Assembly (NCBI GenBank): GCA_949529445.1
Contig: CATISA010000032.1
Location: forward strand, 1 to 55,072
Length of the DNA: 55,072 bases
Reading direction: 5' to 3'
Source: Alphaproteobacteria bacterium UBA4588
GTDB lineage: Bacteria; Pseudomonadota; Alphaproteobacteria; Puniceispirillales; Puniceispirillaceae
Shown piece after piece: positions 32,528-42,783 of the stretch. Below the pieces are notes generated by a model. The model searched no databases and had not been told where the DNA came from. It worked only from the letters and a program-made list of their open reading frames with translations. The translations under genes were made by a program, and so were the position numbers. Numbering within the stretch: position 1 is the stretch's first letter; each line of letters starts with the position of its first letter.

Positions 32528-32570
32528 GGATATTAACATTCATATGATTTTTACAAGATGAGAGGCTGCC

Positions 32571-33476
32571 GTGATTAAAGGATTGATAGCGCCACTGCTG
32601 ACGCCGTTTAATGATCAGATGGAAGTGGATCAGATACTGTATAATGCTCTTGCGGCCCGCCTTCTTGATCAGGGTTGTTCAGGTCTCGCCCCATTTGGAA
32701 CAACCGGCGAGGCGCTTTCTGTTAGTTCGCGTGAAAGAATGGAGGCTCTTGAAGGGTTGGTGGCATCAGGCATTAATCCATCGGTGATTATCCCCGGAAC
32801 AGGATTATGTAATCTGCCCGATAGTGTTGAGCTAAGCCGCCATGCTCTTGAGTTAGGCTGTGCAGGTGTGATGACATTACCGCCATTTTATTTTAAAGGC
32901 GTGTCGGATGATGGTTTATTCAATTATTATGAGCAGCTTATTGCTGCGATTAATCATCCTGTATTAAAAATCTTTCTGTATCATATCCCGCAAGTGTCGG
33001 GTGTTGGCCTTTCGATTGATTTGGTTGCCCGTTTACGGTCTGCTTATCCAGATGTGATTGTTGGTATTAAAGATAGCTCTGGTGTGTGGACTAATACCAC
33101 TGAGTTGCTAAAAATTGATGGTCTTACTGTCTATCCGGGGGCTGAATTACCAGTTATTGACGCTATTAAACTTGGCGCACCGGGCTGCATTTCTGCTACA
33201 GCAAACTTAAACCCAACAGATATTGCCGCTGTGATTGACCTCTGTCACGAGGGAAAGTGGGATGAGGCTGAGACCTTGCATGAAAAGGTAAAAAAAGTGA
33301 GACTGCTGTTTCAGGATTATGCGCCTATTCCTGCTCAGAAAGCATTAATGGCACGCATTACTGGGGATGAGAAATGGCATAATTTACGCGCGCCGTTACA
33401 AGCCATATCAGCTGAAAAAGCACGAGAGCTGGAAACTGTTCTGACTACTGATTTTGGGTTTAATTTCGATTCTTGA
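32571..33476 (+). CDS. Dihydrodipicolinate synthase/N-acetylneuraminate lyase family aldolase
   Basis: 301 residues, TIM-barrel class I aldolase. Conserved sites are APFGTTGEALSVS (pyruvate carboxylate binding), the Tyr in KIFLYHIPQVSG and the Schiff-base Lys in VIVGIKDSSGVW. Starts with GTG at 32571 with GAGG 5 bases upstream. Only 20 bases separate it from a GlcD-like dehydrogenase, so the pair probably forms a catabolic operon rather than serving lysine synthesis. The actual 2-oxo acid substrate is not evident. Confidence 0.87.
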   Translation: MIKGLIAPLLTPFNDQMEVDQILYNALAARLLDQGCSGLAPFGTTGEALSVSSRERMEALEGLVASGINPSVIIPGTGLCNLPDSVELSRHALELGCAGVMTLPPFYFKGVSDDGLFNYYEQLIAAINHPVLKIFLYHIPQVSGVGLSIDLVARLRSAYPDVIVGIKDSSGVWTNTTELLKIDGLTVYPGAELPVIDAIKLGAPGCISATANLNPTDIAAVIDLCHEGKWDEAETLHEKVKKVRLLFQDYAPIPAQKALMARITGDEKWHNLRAPLQAISAEKARELETVLTTDFGFNFDS

Positions 33477-33496
33477 GTTAAAAAAGAAGCGGTACA

Positions 33497-34879
33497 ATGT
33501 TTGATAAACAAAATGTCTCTGATGCGATTGCGGTTCTGAAACAGCAATTCGGTGAGCGTCTTACCGAAGCTACTTCAGTGCGACAGCATCATGCGCAATC
33601 AACAACACGGATGGCTCAGCAATTACCAGATGCGGTTATCTTTGCGTATTCAACTCAGGATGTATCAGACATTCTTTCAATCTGTAATCGCCATAAATGC
33701 CCGGTTATTGCCTTTGGTGTTGGCTCGTCACTTGAAGGTCATGTAAATGCAGCTCATGGCGGTATTTCCATTGATATGAATAACATGAACAATATTCTTC
33801 AAGTTAATGGTGAAGATTTGGATGCTGTTATTCAACCTGGCGTAACACGTGAGCAGTTAAATGAACATCTGCGTGATTCAGGATTATTTTTCCCTATTGA
33901 TCCGGGGGCAAATGCTAGTCTTGGTGGTATGGCGGCAACGCGAGCATCGGGCACAAATGCTGTTCGGTATGGTACGATGAAAGACAACATCCTGGCCCTT
34001 GAAGCTGTAATGCCGGATGGTCGGATTATTCGTACAGGAACAAGAGCGAGAAAATCGTCTGCTGGGTATGATATGACGCGCCTTCTTATCGGGTCAGAAG
34101 GCACGCTCGGTATTATTACTGAACTCACGGTGAAATTACATGGCATACCGGAGAAAATTGCTGGTGGTATTTGTTCGTTTCCGACGATCAAAGCAGCCTG
34201 CGATACTGTAATTTCCGTTATCCAGTTTGGCATTCCTGTGGCGCGGATAGAATTGTTGGATGCCTTGCAGGTAAAAGCCTGCAATGGCTATTCGGGTCTT
34301 ACTTTGCCTGAGGAGCCACTTCTTCTGATAGAATTTCACGGCAGTGAAGCATCGGTCGCTGAACAGGCTGAATCTTTTGGAGATATAGCGTCTGAGTATA
34401 CTGAAAGCGAGTTTGTCTGGACAACCAATACAGAAGAGCGCTCAAAGCTCTGGAAGGCACGACATGATGCTTATTGGGCGTCAATGTCATTAATGCCAGG
34501 TGCTGTATCTGTTTCAACTGATGTTTGTGTGCCTATCTCGCGTCTTGCAGAATGTGTTGAACTCACCCGAATTGATATGCAAGAACACGGTATTATTTCG
34601 CCAATGGTTGGGCATGTTGGCGACGGCAATTTCCATTGCTTGCCGCTGACGATGCCGGATGATGATAAAATGCAACAAGCCATCACAGATTTTTCCAAGC
34701 GATTATCAAAGCGCGCCATCGATATGGGCGGTACCTGCACAGGTGAGCATGGAATAGGGCAGGGCAAGCAAGCCTATTTGCTCGATGAGCTTGGCGATAC
34801 AGTCGATTTCATGCGGCAAATAAAGACAAGTTTTGACCCTAATAACATAATGAATCCAGGTAAAATTTTCTTATCTTAA
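33497..34879 (+). CDS. FAD-linked D-2-hydroxyacid dehydrogenase (GlcD / D-lactate dehydrogenase-like)
   Basis: 460 residues of the VAO/PCMH flavoprotein family. The FAD-binding region has PVIAFGVGSSLEGHV, DAVIQPGVTREQLNEHL, FFPIDPGANASLGGMAATRASG and LLIGSEGTLGIITELTVKL. The C-terminal oxidase domain has GHVGDGNFHCL and CTGEHGIGQGK with metal-binding His residues, ending in FDPNNIMNPGKIF. It probably oxidises a D-2-hydroxyacid such as D-lactate or glycolate. Operon partner of the preceding aldolase, which could make or use the corresponding oxo acid (inference). Confidence 0.9.
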   Translation: MFDKQNVSDAIAVLKQQFGERLTEATSVRQHHAQSTTRMAQQLPDAVIFAYSTQDVSDILSICNRHKCPVIAFGVGSSLEGHVNAAHGGISIDMNNMNNILQVNGEDLDAVIQPGVTREQLNEHLRDSGLFFPIDPGANASLGGMAATRASGTNAVRYGTMKDNILALEAVMPDGRIIRTGTRARKSSAGYDMTRLLIGSEGTLGIITELTVKLHGIPEKIAGGICSFPTIKAACDTVISVIQFGIPVARIELLDALQVKACNGYSGLTLPEEPLLLIEFHGSEASVAEQAESFGDIASEYTESEFVWTTNTEERSKLWKARHDAYWASMSLMPGAVSVSTDVCVPISRLAECVELTRIDMQEHGIISPMVGHVGDGNFHCLPLTMPDDDKMQQAITDFSKRLSKRAIDMGGTCTGEHGIGQGKQAYLLDELGDTVDFMRQIKTSFDPNNIMNPGKIFLS

Positions 34880-34924
34880 GTGTTAGTTAAGGCTAGCGAA
34901 TGCTTTTTTAAGGCTGGCTAAACC

Positions 34925-36094
34925 CTAGCGTAACCCGTCTAACATCGTTATCACATCGGCCATCTGGTCATCAGAATGTTCTAAACCAGTGTAAATGCGT
35001 ATGATGTGACCCTCCGGCAGGTCTGGGCGGAGGCTTCTTAGCTTTTCAGTAATATGTGCCTGTTTGATAAGACTCTCATATCCGCCCCAGCTATCGCCAA
35101 TATAAAATACGCTCATTGCCTCAATTGCAGCATCGATGGATGTCTGTGAAATTTCTGGCTTTAGCACAAGACCAAAAAGGCCACAGGAGCCTACAAAATC
35201 TCTGTTAAAAATTGTATGGTCTCGGTTAGAAGGAAGGCCAGGGTGAAGCACAGAGATAACAGCATCGTGGCCTTCAGCTGCCCTAGCAACGGCCAGACCA
35301 TTCTCAGCTGATTGAGAAAGGCGGAGCTTCATGGTGCGCAATCCACGCAGACCAAGATATAAATCTTCAGGACCCGCGCAGATGCCAAGCGCGATAGCTG
35401 TGCGCCTCAATTCCTTTCCATGAGTGCCATTTGCCGCCGCAATACCCAGATTGGTATCCGAATGCCCACCAATATATTTTGTTGCTGCTTCGACCACAAT
35501 GTCAGTACCCAATTCAAAAACAGGATAATGCAAAGCTGTTCCCCAAGTATTGTCAATCATGGTGGTAATGCTAAGGCTGCGTGCGGCAGCTGTCATGGCT
35601 GGCACATCTTGGATTTCGAACGTCAAAGAGCCAGGTGATTCCAAATAAAGCAGAGACGTATTACTTTTAAAAAATGTTGATATATCTCCATTTATGCGTG
35701 GCGGATAAAAGGCAATATCTACCCCCATTTTAGGAAGCATGCTAACAACAAATCTGCGTGCAGATCCGTACAGAGAATCGGGGAACAACATATGGTCGCC
35801 CGTTTTTGCAACTGAAAGGATGGCTGTAGAGATGGCAGACAACCCTGATGGTGTAGAAATGCATGATTCTACCCCATATAGAGAGGCAATTGATTGTTCA
35901 AACGCGTGCGAAGTGGGGGTTCCAACACGGCCATAAGAGAATTTTTTCGTTATTTCGCCTCTATGTTGGGCTAATGTATCTGATAAAATAGTAGATGTGC
36001 GGTAAATGGGAGGGTTTGGGATTCCAAAATTTTCTTTAGGAGAAAGACCAAGATGAGCTAGTTTTGTTTCAATTTCCGGTATTTTTTTGGGCAT
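34925..36094 (-). CDS. metC: Cystathionine beta-lyase
   Basis: PLP-dependent Cys/Met-metabolism enzyme of 389 residues, cleaving cystathionine to homocysteine. Seen are the start THLGLSP-like TKLAHLGLSP, SYGRVGTPTSHAFE, TPSGLSAIS, the MIDNTWGT Asp that contacts the pyridine nitrogen, and the PLP lysine in EAATKYIGGHSD. The MetC subgroup is favoured over MetB/MetY by the SDTNLG and WGGYESLI segments. Converges with the GlcD-like gene. I checked the upstream region for a SAM-II-type riboswitch and did not find a convincing one. Confidence 0.9.
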   Translation of the reverse strand: MPKKIPEIETKLAHLGLSPKENFGIPNPPIYRTSTILSDTLAQHRGEITKKFSYGRVGTPTSHAFEQSIASLYGVESCISTPSGLSAISTAILSVAKTGDHMLFPDSLYGSARRFVVSMLPKMGVDIAFYPPRINGDISTFFKSNTSLLYLESPGSLTFEIQDVPAMTAAARSLSITTMIDNTWGTALHYPVFELGTDIVVEAATKYIGGHSDTNLGIAAANGTHGKELRRTAIALGICAGPEDLYLGLRGLRTMKLRLSQSAENGLAVARAAEGHDAVISVLHPGLPSNRDHTIFNRDFVGSCGLFGLVLKPEISQTSIDAAIEAMSVFYIGDSWGGYESLIKQAHITEKLRSLRPDLPEGHIIRIYTGLEHSDDQMADVITMLDGLR

Positions 36095-36292
36095 TTTTAG
36101 CGTCCCCTGCTATTTTTTTTCACTTCGTGTGCGTATTCCGTTTATTCGCCTCACTACTATATTAATTTAAATGTTTATCTAATCTTATAAAATCGCTAAC
36201 CTATCACCAAGTTGGGGCCGCGTAGTGTAAAGAATTAATCATTTTGGGCCTAGCATACAAACTAATAATTCATAAACTCAGGGATCTAAATT

Positions 36293-37366
36293 ATGAAAAA
36301 CATTACCATAGCCATTGTTGCTATTGTAGCCGCTGCTGTCGGTTATTTTGGTGGCACGTCAATGAACAAAGAAGCTCCTGCTCCTGCAGCTACGGAGACT
36401 GAAACAGCTGCTGTTGAAGCAACGCTCAATGCAGTCAAAGCAAAAGGATTTGTACAGTGCGGCGTGAGCCAAGGTCTGCCGGGCTTCTCAAATGCTGATG
36501 ACGCAGGTAACTGGACGGGTATCGATGTTGATGTATGCCGCGGTGTTGCTGCTGCTGTCTTCGGCGATGCGTCTAAAGTAAAATACACCCCACTGTCATC
36601 AAAGCAGCGTTTTACTGCTCTTGCATCGGGTGAAATCGACATGTTGTCACGTAATACAACATGGACGATGACACGTGATACACAGCTTGGTCTGAACTTT
36701 GCTGGTGTTAACTATTATGATGGACAGGGTTTCCTAGTTCCAACAAAACTTGGTGTTAAGTCTGCTCTTGAAATGGACGGCGCAAATGTTTGTTCTCAGA
36801 CTGGAACAACAACTGAGCTGAATGTAACTGACTTCTTCCGCGAAAACGGTATGAAGTTCAACCTTGTTGCCTTCGAAGAAGCTGATGCGGTTGTTGCGGC
36901 ATATGATTCTGGCCGTTGTGATGTTTACACAACAGACCGTTCAGGTCTTGCTGCTCAGCGCACAAAGCTTGCAAATCCAGATGCACATATGGTGCTTCCA
37001 GAAATTATCTCGAAAGAGCCTCTTGGCCCAGTTGTACGCCAGGGTGATGACCAGTGGTTCAACATTGTTCGCTGGACATTGAATGCGATGATTAATGCTG
37101 AAGAAATGGGAGTTACGTCAGCAAATGCAAAGTCAATGGCAAATGATAACAACCCTGCAATCAAGAGACTTCTTGGTACAGAAGGAACATTTGGTGCAGA
37201 ACTTGGTCTGTCAAATGACTGGGCACTGAATATCATTTCACAGGTTGGTAACTATGGTGAAAGCTACGAAGCTCACGTTGGTCCAAACACACCTCTGAAA
37301 CTTGACCGCGGTGTTAACGCATTGTGGAGCCAGGGTGGTATCCTTTACGCAGCGCCAGTTCGCTAA
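36293..37366 (+). CDS. aapJ: General L-amino acid ABC transporter, substrate-binding protein
   Basis: 357 residues. An N-terminal hydrophobic helix (IAIVAIVAAAVGYFGG) serves as signal or anchor with no lipobox Cys, followed by a low-complexity Ala/Glu/Thr linker and the SBP_bac_3 domain: GFVQCGVSQGLPGFSNADDAGNW, GIDVDVCRGVAAAVFGD, DMLSRNTTWTMTRDT and YTTDRSGLAAQR. This is the AapJ/BztA type of broad amino-acid receptors. First gene of aapJQMP; AGGGAT lies 10 bases before the ATG. A strong hairpin follows the gene and likely lowers expression of the membrane subunits relative to the receptor. Confidence 0.95.
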   Translation: MKNITIAIVAIVAAAVGYFGGTSMNKEAPAPAATETETAAVEATLNAVKAKGFVQCGVSQGLPGFSNADDAGNWTGIDVDVCRGVAAAVFGDASKVKYTPLSSKQRFTALASGEIDMLSRNTTWTMTRDTQLGLNFAGVNYYDGQGFLVPTKLGVKSALEMDGANVCSQTGTTTELNVTDFFRENGMKFNLVAFEEADAVVAAYDSGRCDVYTTDRSGLAAQRTKLANPDAHMVLPEIISKEPLGPVVRQGDDQWFNIVRWTLNAMINAEEMGVTSANAKSMANDNNPAIKRLLGTEGTFGAELGLSNDWALNIISQVGNYGESYEAHVGPNTPLKLDRGVNALWSQGGILYAAPVR

Positions 37367-37380
37367 GTAGATGTAAGAAG

Positions 37381-37412
37381 CTGGCCGGACAGTTTGTCTG
37401 GCCAGTTTCATT
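37381..37412 (+). terminator. Intra-operon hairpin between aapJ and aapQ (attenuator or RNA stabiliser)
   Basis: CTGGCCGGACA (37381-37391) pairs with TGTCTGGCCAG (37395-37405) over 11 bp with one wobble and a 3-base loop, followed by TTTCATTCT. It starts 15 bases after the aapJ stop. The weak T tract suggests partial termination or 3'-end protection, giving excess binding protein. Confidence 0.65.
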
Positions 37413-37443
37413 CTAAAATTTCTTTAACTTAAAATGTGAATAA

Positions 37444-38661
37444 ATGTTTATAAACAGCAATAATTTGTCTGCCTTCATCAATGATGCCCGTGTTCGCAAT
37501 ATCGGGTTTCAAGTGCTCATTATTGGCGCACTTGCATTTTCGGTGTGGTGGTTGATGGATAATACTCTCACCAATCTTGAAAATAGAGGGAAATCCCTTG
37601 GTTTCGGGTTTTTAGTTCAGACTGCCGGATTTGAAATTAGCGACACACTCGGCACGTGGCTGTTTGATTATGAAGTTGGTGTATCCTCTTATACTGATAT
37701 CTATTTTATCGGTATTACCAACACACTTTTAATTGCAGTACTTGGGATTGTCTTTGCCTCGATCATTGGGTTTGGCGTTGGCATCATGCGGTTATCTAAT
37801 AACTTTGTTTTAAAATATTTTGCGACCGTCTACGTTGAAATTATTCGCAACGTGCCGCTGCTTTTGCAGCTTTTTTTCTGGTATTTTGCCGTTCTTGGTG
37901 TGTTGCCAGGTGCCCGTAACCAGTTAGAAATTTGGGGAGGTCTTGGTGGCCTGAATATTACAGGGCTTTATCTTCCCGCACCTATATTCCAACCCGGTTT
38001 CGGACTCGTGTTTCTAGCCTTTATCGCCAGCCTTATTATAGCGTTTGTTGCATCACGGATTTCCAAAAAGAAACAGGATGAGACAGGGCAGGGCTTTAAC
38101 CTTCTATTCATCATACCGGCCCTCATTATCTCAATAACCGGTGTGACATATGTCATCATGGGCAGCCCACTTGACTGGACGTTCCCTGAATTTAAAAATA
38201 CTGGACCAATCTTTAAACGTGGATTTCAGGATGATGCTGGCATGGTGCTTGTGCCTGAAATGCTTGCTGTCCTGTTGGCTCTAACGCTTTACACTGCTGG
38301 CTTTATTGCAGAAATCGTGCGCGCTGGTATCATCGCTGTGTCGCATGGCCAAACAGAGGCATCCTATTCTCTTGGATTGCGTCCTAGCATCACCCTGCGG
38401 CTGATTGTCATTCCGCAGGCAATGCGTATTATCATCCCGCCTTTGACGTCTCAGTATTTGAATTTGACGAAAAATTCGTCTCTTGCTGTTGCGATTGCTT
38501 ATCCGGAGCTTGTGTCTATTTTTGCTGGTACGGCGCTGAATCAGGTGGGGAAAGAAATTGAAATGATCTTTATGGTTATGAGTACCTACCTCATAATTTC
38601 ATTGATCACTTCGTTCTTCATGAACTGGTTTAATGCCAGAGTGAAAATTGTTGAGCGCTAG
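37444..38661 (+). CDS. aapQ: General L-amino acid ABC transporter permease
   Basis: 405 residues. An N-terminal membrane helix (~25-40) is followed by the HisMQ-type permease domain: ITNTLLIAVLGIVFASIIGFGVGIMRLS, VEIIRNVPLLLQLFFWYF, and the EAA loop EASYSLGLRPSITLRLIVIPQAMRIIIPP, which contacts AapP. A long insert in the middle with additional hydrophobic segments is typical of AapQ/BztB. The ATG at 37444 lacks an obvious ribosome-binding site. Second gene of the operon. Confidence 0.94.
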   Translation: MFINSNNLSAFINDARVRNIGFQVLIIGALAFSVWWLMDNTLTNLENRGKSLGFGFLVQTAGFEISDTLGTWLFDYEVGVSSYTDIYFIGITNTLLIAVLGIVFASIIGFGVGIMRLSNNFVLKYFATVYVEIIRNVPLLLQLFFWYFAVLGVLPGARNQLEIWGGLGGLNITGLYLPAPIFQPGFGLVFLAFIASLIIAFVASRISKKKQDETGQGFNLLFIIPALIISITGVTYVIMGSPLDWTFPEFKNTGPIFKRGFQDDAGMVLVPEMLAVLLALTLYTAGFIAEIVRAGIIAVSHGQTEASYSLGLRPSITLRLIVIPQAMRIIIPPLTSQYLNLTKNSSLAVAIAYPELVSIFAGTALNQVGKEIEMIFMVMSTYLIISLITSFFMNWFNARVKIVER

Positions 38662-38681
38662 GCAAGGGATTAGATGATAAA

Positions 38682-40076
38682 ATGACACAAAATTCCCATA
38701 ATTCAGTCTTCGTTAGAAAAGTTGATGCCGAAACGTTGCCGCCACCGCAGAATGAAATGGGTATAAGAGGTTGGTTATGGCGGAATCTGCTTTACAGTGT
38801 AACGGATTATTCATCTGTCAGTGCGGCTCTTCGGTCGCTAGCAATGATCTTTTTTACTGTCCTTGTTTCCTATGTAGGGCTGACACAATTATGGCTGTTG
38901 CTTGATTTTGTCTTTTTCTCAGCAGTCTGGTCAGATCCAACCGGTATCAAACGGGAGGCATGCTGGACATTATCCCAAGGCGGCACCCTACCTGATGACT
39001 GGCATGCTGCCTGCTGGCCATTTATTTTTGCAAAGCTGAAGTTTCTGGCTTACGGTCCTTATCCCATGGACGAGTTGTGGCGGGTTAATGTTACAGGTCT
39101 GCTGGGGCTTGCAGGGTTGTGCTGGGTCCTTATTGAAGCTCTACCATACCGTCGGCTCGTTGGTGTCTTGATGCTAACAGCCTACCCTGTGATTGCCCTT
39201 ATTTTGCTTACAGGGGGCGCGAGTGAAGCTAACTATTTCAATGCAACAGCCTATATTTTTGTTGGGCTGGCTCTGATTACCGTTGGGCGTCTTGGTCAGC
39301 GCGACCTGCTGGGCATTGTGGCATCTGATTTTGCTAGCATTATTGGTTTTGTCGGTTGGTCACTCATCGTTTTTCAGGTGCTCATGCTTATCTTTAGTGT
39401 TGATGTTGGGCTAAAACCTGTTGGGACAGGCGATTGGGGCGGGCTTATGATCACCCTAGTTGTTGCAGTAACAGGGATTGTTGTATCGCTACCACTCGGT
39501 GTTATCCTTGCCCTCGGCAGACGCTCTAATATGCCTGTAGCGCGACTTCTCTGCACTATTTTCATTGAATTCTGGCGTGGCGTGCCTTTGATTTCAGTCC
39601 TGTTTATGGCGTCTGTTATGATCCCGCTATTCCTGCCTGAAGGGGTTAATTTTGATAAACTTATGAGAGCACTTATTGGCGTGATGCTGTTTTCTGCTGC
39701 TTACATGGCCGAAGTTGTTCGTGGCGGGTTGCAGGCGATCGATAAGGGGCAGTATGAAGCCGCAGAAGCTATGGGTCTTACATATTGGCAGTCTATGCGG
39801 CAGATTATTTTGCCACAGGCTCTCACCCATGTCATTCCAGGCATCGTGAACACCTTTATTGGTTTGTTTAAGGATACAACACTTGTCTCTATTATCGGAC
39901 TGTTTGATCTGCTTGGTGCAGGTAAGTCTGCGATTGCTGACGCCTCATGGTCATCACCAGTGCAGGCAATTTCAATCTACCTGTTTGTTGGGTTCATTTT
40001 CTTCATCTTCTGTTTTGGCATGTCGCGATATTCAATCTTCATGGAAAACAAACTAAGTAAATCGCGGTCACACTGA
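38682..40076 (+). CDS. aapM: General L-amino acid ABC transporter permease
   Basis: 464 residues, longer than the ~385 of rhizobial AapM because of extra hydrophobic segments in the N-terminal half. HisMQ-type domain near the C terminus: [54 protein letters not shown] and the EAA loop [29 protein letters not shown]. The [24 protein letters not shown] segment is a recognisable AapM/BztC element between helices. It follows aapQ by 20 bases and pairs with it in the membrane. Confidence 0.94.
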   Translation: MTQNSHNSVFVRKVDAETLPPPQNEMGIRGWLWRNLLYSVTDYSSVSAALRSLAMIFFTVLVSYVGLTQLWLLLDFVFFSAVWSDPTGIKREACWTLSQGGTLPDDWHAACWPFIFAKLKFLAYGPYPMDELWRVNVTGLLGLAGLCWVLIEALPYRRLVGVLMLTAYPVIALILLTGGASEANYFNATAYIFVGLALITVGRLGQRDLLGIVASDFASIIGFVGWSLIVFQVLMLIFSVDVGLKPVGTGDWGGLMITLVVAVTGIVVSLPLGVILALGRRSNMPVARLLCTIFIEFWRGVPLISVLFMASVMIPLFLPEGVNFDKLMRALIGVMLFSAAYMAEVVRGGLQAIDKGQYEAAEAMGLTYWQSMRQIILPQALTHVIPGIVNTFIGLFKDTTLVSIIGLFDLLGAGKSAIADASWSSPVQAISIYLFVGFIFFIFCFGMSRYSIFMENKLSKSRSH

Positions 40077-40104
40077 CCCGTCTAATTTTTTTGGAGGCTT
40101 TATT

Positions 40105-40884
40105 ATGGCTGGAAAATCTCGTACCTCATCTAACATGGTTGTCAAAGATGAAGTCATGATATCTATGCAAGCTGTTAATAAATGGTTCGGCAATTTTCAT
40201 GTTCTAAAAGATATTAACCTTACGGTTAATAAAGGTGAGCGGATTGTTATTTGTGGACCATCTGGATCGGGAAAGTCGACTCTTATCAGGTGCCTCAATC
40301 GCTTAGAAGAACATCAGGCTGGCACGATTAAAGTACAGGGAATTGAACTTAACAATGACCTGAAAAAAATTGATGAGATTCGTCGCGAAGTTGGCATGGT
40401 GTTTCAGCACTTTAATTTATTTCCACATTTAACAATTCTCGAAAACTGCACATTGGCGCCTATCTGGGTGCGTAAAACACCAAAGGCAGATGCCGAAGCG
40501 ATTGCGATGAAATATTTGGAAAGGGTAAAGATCCCTGAACAGGCCCATAAATATCCTGGTCAGCTGTCTGGTGGTCAACAGCAGCGTGTTGCAATTGCAC
40601 GCTCTCTTTGCATGGAACCCAAATTAATGCTGTTTGATGAGCCAACATCAGCGCTTGACCCAGAGATGATAAAAGAAGTGTTGGACACCATGGTTTCACT
40701 GGCTGAAGATGGCATGTCGATGATTTGTGTGACCCATGAAATGGGCTTTGCGCGTAAAGTGGCAAACCGCGTTATTTTTATGGATGAAGGTCAGATTGTT
40801 GAACAGAATGAACCTGAAGAGTTTTTCCAGAATCCACAATCAGACCGCACAAAATTATTCCTGAGCCAGATTCTCGGACATTAA
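40105..40884 (+). CDS. aapP: General L-amino acid ABC transporter ATP-binding protein
   Basis: 259 residues. Walker [10 protein letters not shown] (~52-60), Q-loop [10 protein letters not shown], signature [15 protein letters not shown], Walker B LMLFDEP with the catalytic Glu, and the H-loop CVTHEMGFA. This is the polar amino-acid ABC subfamily (GlnQ/AapP). GGAGG sits 9 bases before the ATG at 40105, but internal ATGs could also start the conserved part, which begins near residue 17. It energises AapQM and completes the operon. Confidence 0.96.
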   Translation: MAGKSRTSSNMVVKDEVMISMQAVNKWFGNFHVLKDINLTVNKGERIVICGPSGSGKSTLIRCLNRLEEHQAGTIKVQGIELNNDLKKIDEIRREVGMVFQHFNLFPHLTILENCTLAPIWVRKTPKADAEAIAMKYLERVKIPEQAHKYPGQLSGGQQQRVAIARSLCMEPKLMLFDEPTSALDPEMIKEVLDTMVSLAEDGMSMICVTHEMGFARKVANRVIFMDEGQIVEQNEPEEFFQNPQSDRTKLFLSQILGH

Positions 40885-40914
40885 CCCTCTTTTTTTAATC
40901 GCCTATCGGCAGGA

Positions 40915-41778
40915 TTATCCTTTTTCGGCTGGCCCTGTTTCTATCGGGGCGTCAGAACTACCCCACTGTGTCCAAGATCCATCAAACAGATGCACATCAG
41001 TTTTGCCGAGCAGAGCAAAGGCAAGCGTCAGGCCAGCAGCTGTGACGCCTGACCCGCAACTTGTGATAACCGGCTTTTGCCAGTCAATGCCTGCTTGATC
41101 AAATAGCGTTCGCAGTTCCTCTTTTGATTTCAATAGACCTGTATTGGCATCAAGAATATCATTTATAGGCAGGTTTAGCGCGCCTGGTATATGTCCTGAA
41201 CGTAACCCTGGGCGCGGTTCTGGCGCTTGCCCCTCAAAACGGGCGCTTGCACGCGCATCCAGAATTTGCGGCGCTGTGCCTGCTTCTACAAGGCCTCTTA
41301 GCTGGTCCATTAATATCACCTGAGCCTGTGTCGTAGCAGAGGGGGTGAATATCGTCTCTGAGAGAGGTGTCTCATTATCACCTGAAGCTACCGGTCCACC
41401 AACATCAAGCCATGCGCGCCATCCACCATCTAGCACAGCGACATCCGAATGCCCAAACATGCGCAACATCCACCATGCTCGCGCAGATGAGAGAAATACT
41501 GACCGGTCATAAACAATAATTTTTTTATCTGAGGATATGCCAAGAGCATTCATATGATGGGCAAATATCTCGGCCGTTGGGAGCATATGTGGCAAATCAT
41601 CATCTGGTGCTGCAATCGCATCTATGTCGAAAAACCGAGCGGATGGAATATGTGATTTTGTGAATTCTGCTTTCGCGTTTCTGTCCATCGTCGGCAGGAA
41701 GAAGGTTGCTTCTACTATTTGGATATCATCATCATAATTTGATTTCAGCCAATCGGCTGTAACTATCTGTGACATCAT
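40915..41778 (-). CDS. sseA: 3-mercaptopyruvate sulfurtransferase (two-domain rhodanese)
   Basis: 287 residues forming two tandem rhodanese domains. The N-terminal inactive copy has SARFFDIDAIAAPDDDLPHMLP and WWMLRMFGHSDVAVLDGGW; the C-terminal active copy has the catalytic Cys in TSCGSGVTAAG. CGSGVTA is the mercaptopyruvate sulfurtransferase loop rather than the CRxGxR loop of thiosulfate rhodaneses. The ATG directly follows the TAA of cysK, so the pair is translationally coupled and links cysteine synthesis to cysteine sulfur transfer. Confidence 0.93.
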   Translation of the reverse strand: MMSQIVTADWLKSNYDDDIQIVEATFFLPTMDRNAKAEFTKSHIPSARFFDIDAIAAPDDDLPHMLPTAEIFAHHMNALGISSDKKIIVYDRSVFLSSARAWWMLRMFGHSDVAVLDGGWRAWLDVGGPVASGDNETPLSETIFTPSATTQAQVILMDQLRGLVEAGTAPQILDARASARFEGQAPEPRPGLRSGHIPGALNLPINDILDANTGLLKSKEELRTLFDQAGIDWQKPVITSCGSGVTAAGLTLAFALLGKTDVHLFDGSWTQWGSSDAPIETGPAEKG

Positions 41779-42783
41779 TTAATCTTCCATCCACTGCGGT
41801 AGGGGTAAGTTTTTCGCACGCAAAAATTCTGGGTTCCAGACTTTGGACTGATAACGGGCACCTGAATCGCACAATATTGTGCAGATGGTGTGTCCTGGTC
41901 CCATAGCTAAAGCCATCTGACGAGCGCCCGCAACATTAATAGCACTAGAGCCCCCAAGAAACAGGCCTTCCTCTGCTAATAACTTATACAGAATGGGTAA
42001 GGCGTCTTCATCTGAAACTTGATAAGCATCATCAACTGGAGCGCCTTCCAGATTTGCAGTTAGACGACCTTGTCCTATACCTTCAGAGACTGAATTTCCC
42101 TCTGATTTAAAGCTACCATGAACATAATGGTGATACATTCCAGAGCCAAACGGGTCGGCGACGCCTATCCGAATTTGAGGGTTTTGTTCCTTTAAATATA
42201 AGCCGGTTCCGGCAAGCGTGCCGCCTGATCCAATTGCACAGATAAACCCATCGACTTTACCGCCAGTCTGAGCCCAGATTTCTGGTCCTGTTGATGTATA
42301 ATGGCCTTGTCTATTTTCGGTATTATCGAACTGGTTTGCCCAGATAACGCCGTCTTCTGTTGTTTGTGACAGCTCTGCTGCAAGCCGTTCAGAATAGCGT
42401 ACATAATTATTGGGATCTTTATAGGGAACTGCTGGTACAAGCCTTAAGTCTGCCCCATAAAGGCGTAGGGCATCTTTTTTTTCCTGACTTTGGGTTTCCG
42501 GCATAACGATGATTGACCGATAGCCTCTGGCATTTGCAGCCAATGTCAAGCTAATGCCCGTATTACCGGCAGTTCCTTCAACAATTGTACCGCCCTTTTT
42601 CAAGGCGCCTGATGCCTCTGCAGCCTCGATAATAGCCTTGGCTGCCCTATCTTTAACAGAGCCTCCAGGGTTCATAAATTCAGCTTTTCCGTAGATGTCA
42701 CAGCCCGTCTCTGCTGATACTGCCTGTAATTTAACCAATGGTGTGTTTCCTACAAGATCAAGAAAACTATCTGCATTCTTCAT
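41779..42783 (-). CDS. cysK: Cysteine synthase (O-acetylserine sulfhydrylase)
   Basis: PLP-dependent synthesis of cysteine from O-acetylserine and sulfide. 334 residues. The PLP lysine is in NPGGSVKDRAAK, the Asn/Thr substrate loop is VEGTAGNTGIS, and the Gly-rich phosphate loop is IGSGGTLAG. The C-terminal extension (SKVWNPEFLRAKNLPLPQWMED) is longer than in E. coli CysK and resembles the eukaryote-like cysteine synthase subgroup. First gene of a two-gene minus-strand operon with sseA. Confidence 0.93.
   Translation of the reverse strand: MKNADSFLDLVGNTPLVKLQAVSAETGCDIYGKAEFMNPGGSVKDRAAKAIIEAAEASGALKKGGTIVEGTAGNTGISLTLAANARGYRSIIVMPETQSQEKKDALRLYGADLRLVPAVPYKDPNNYVRYSERLAAELSQTTEDGVIWANQFDNTENRQGHYTSTGPEIWAQTGGKVDGFICAIGSGGTLAGTGLYLKEQNPQIRIGVADPFGSGMYHHYVHGSFKSEGNSVSEGIGQGRLTANLEGAPVDDAYQVSDEDALPILYKLLAEEGLFLGGSSAINVAGARQMALAMGPGHTICTILCDSGARYQSKVWNPEFLRAKNLPLPQWMED

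Noticed and set aside
36095-36292. SAM-II-type riboswitch upstream of metC
   Set aside because: The 3' GCTAAA before the ATG was suggestive, but the rest of the consensus pseudoknot could not be fitted.
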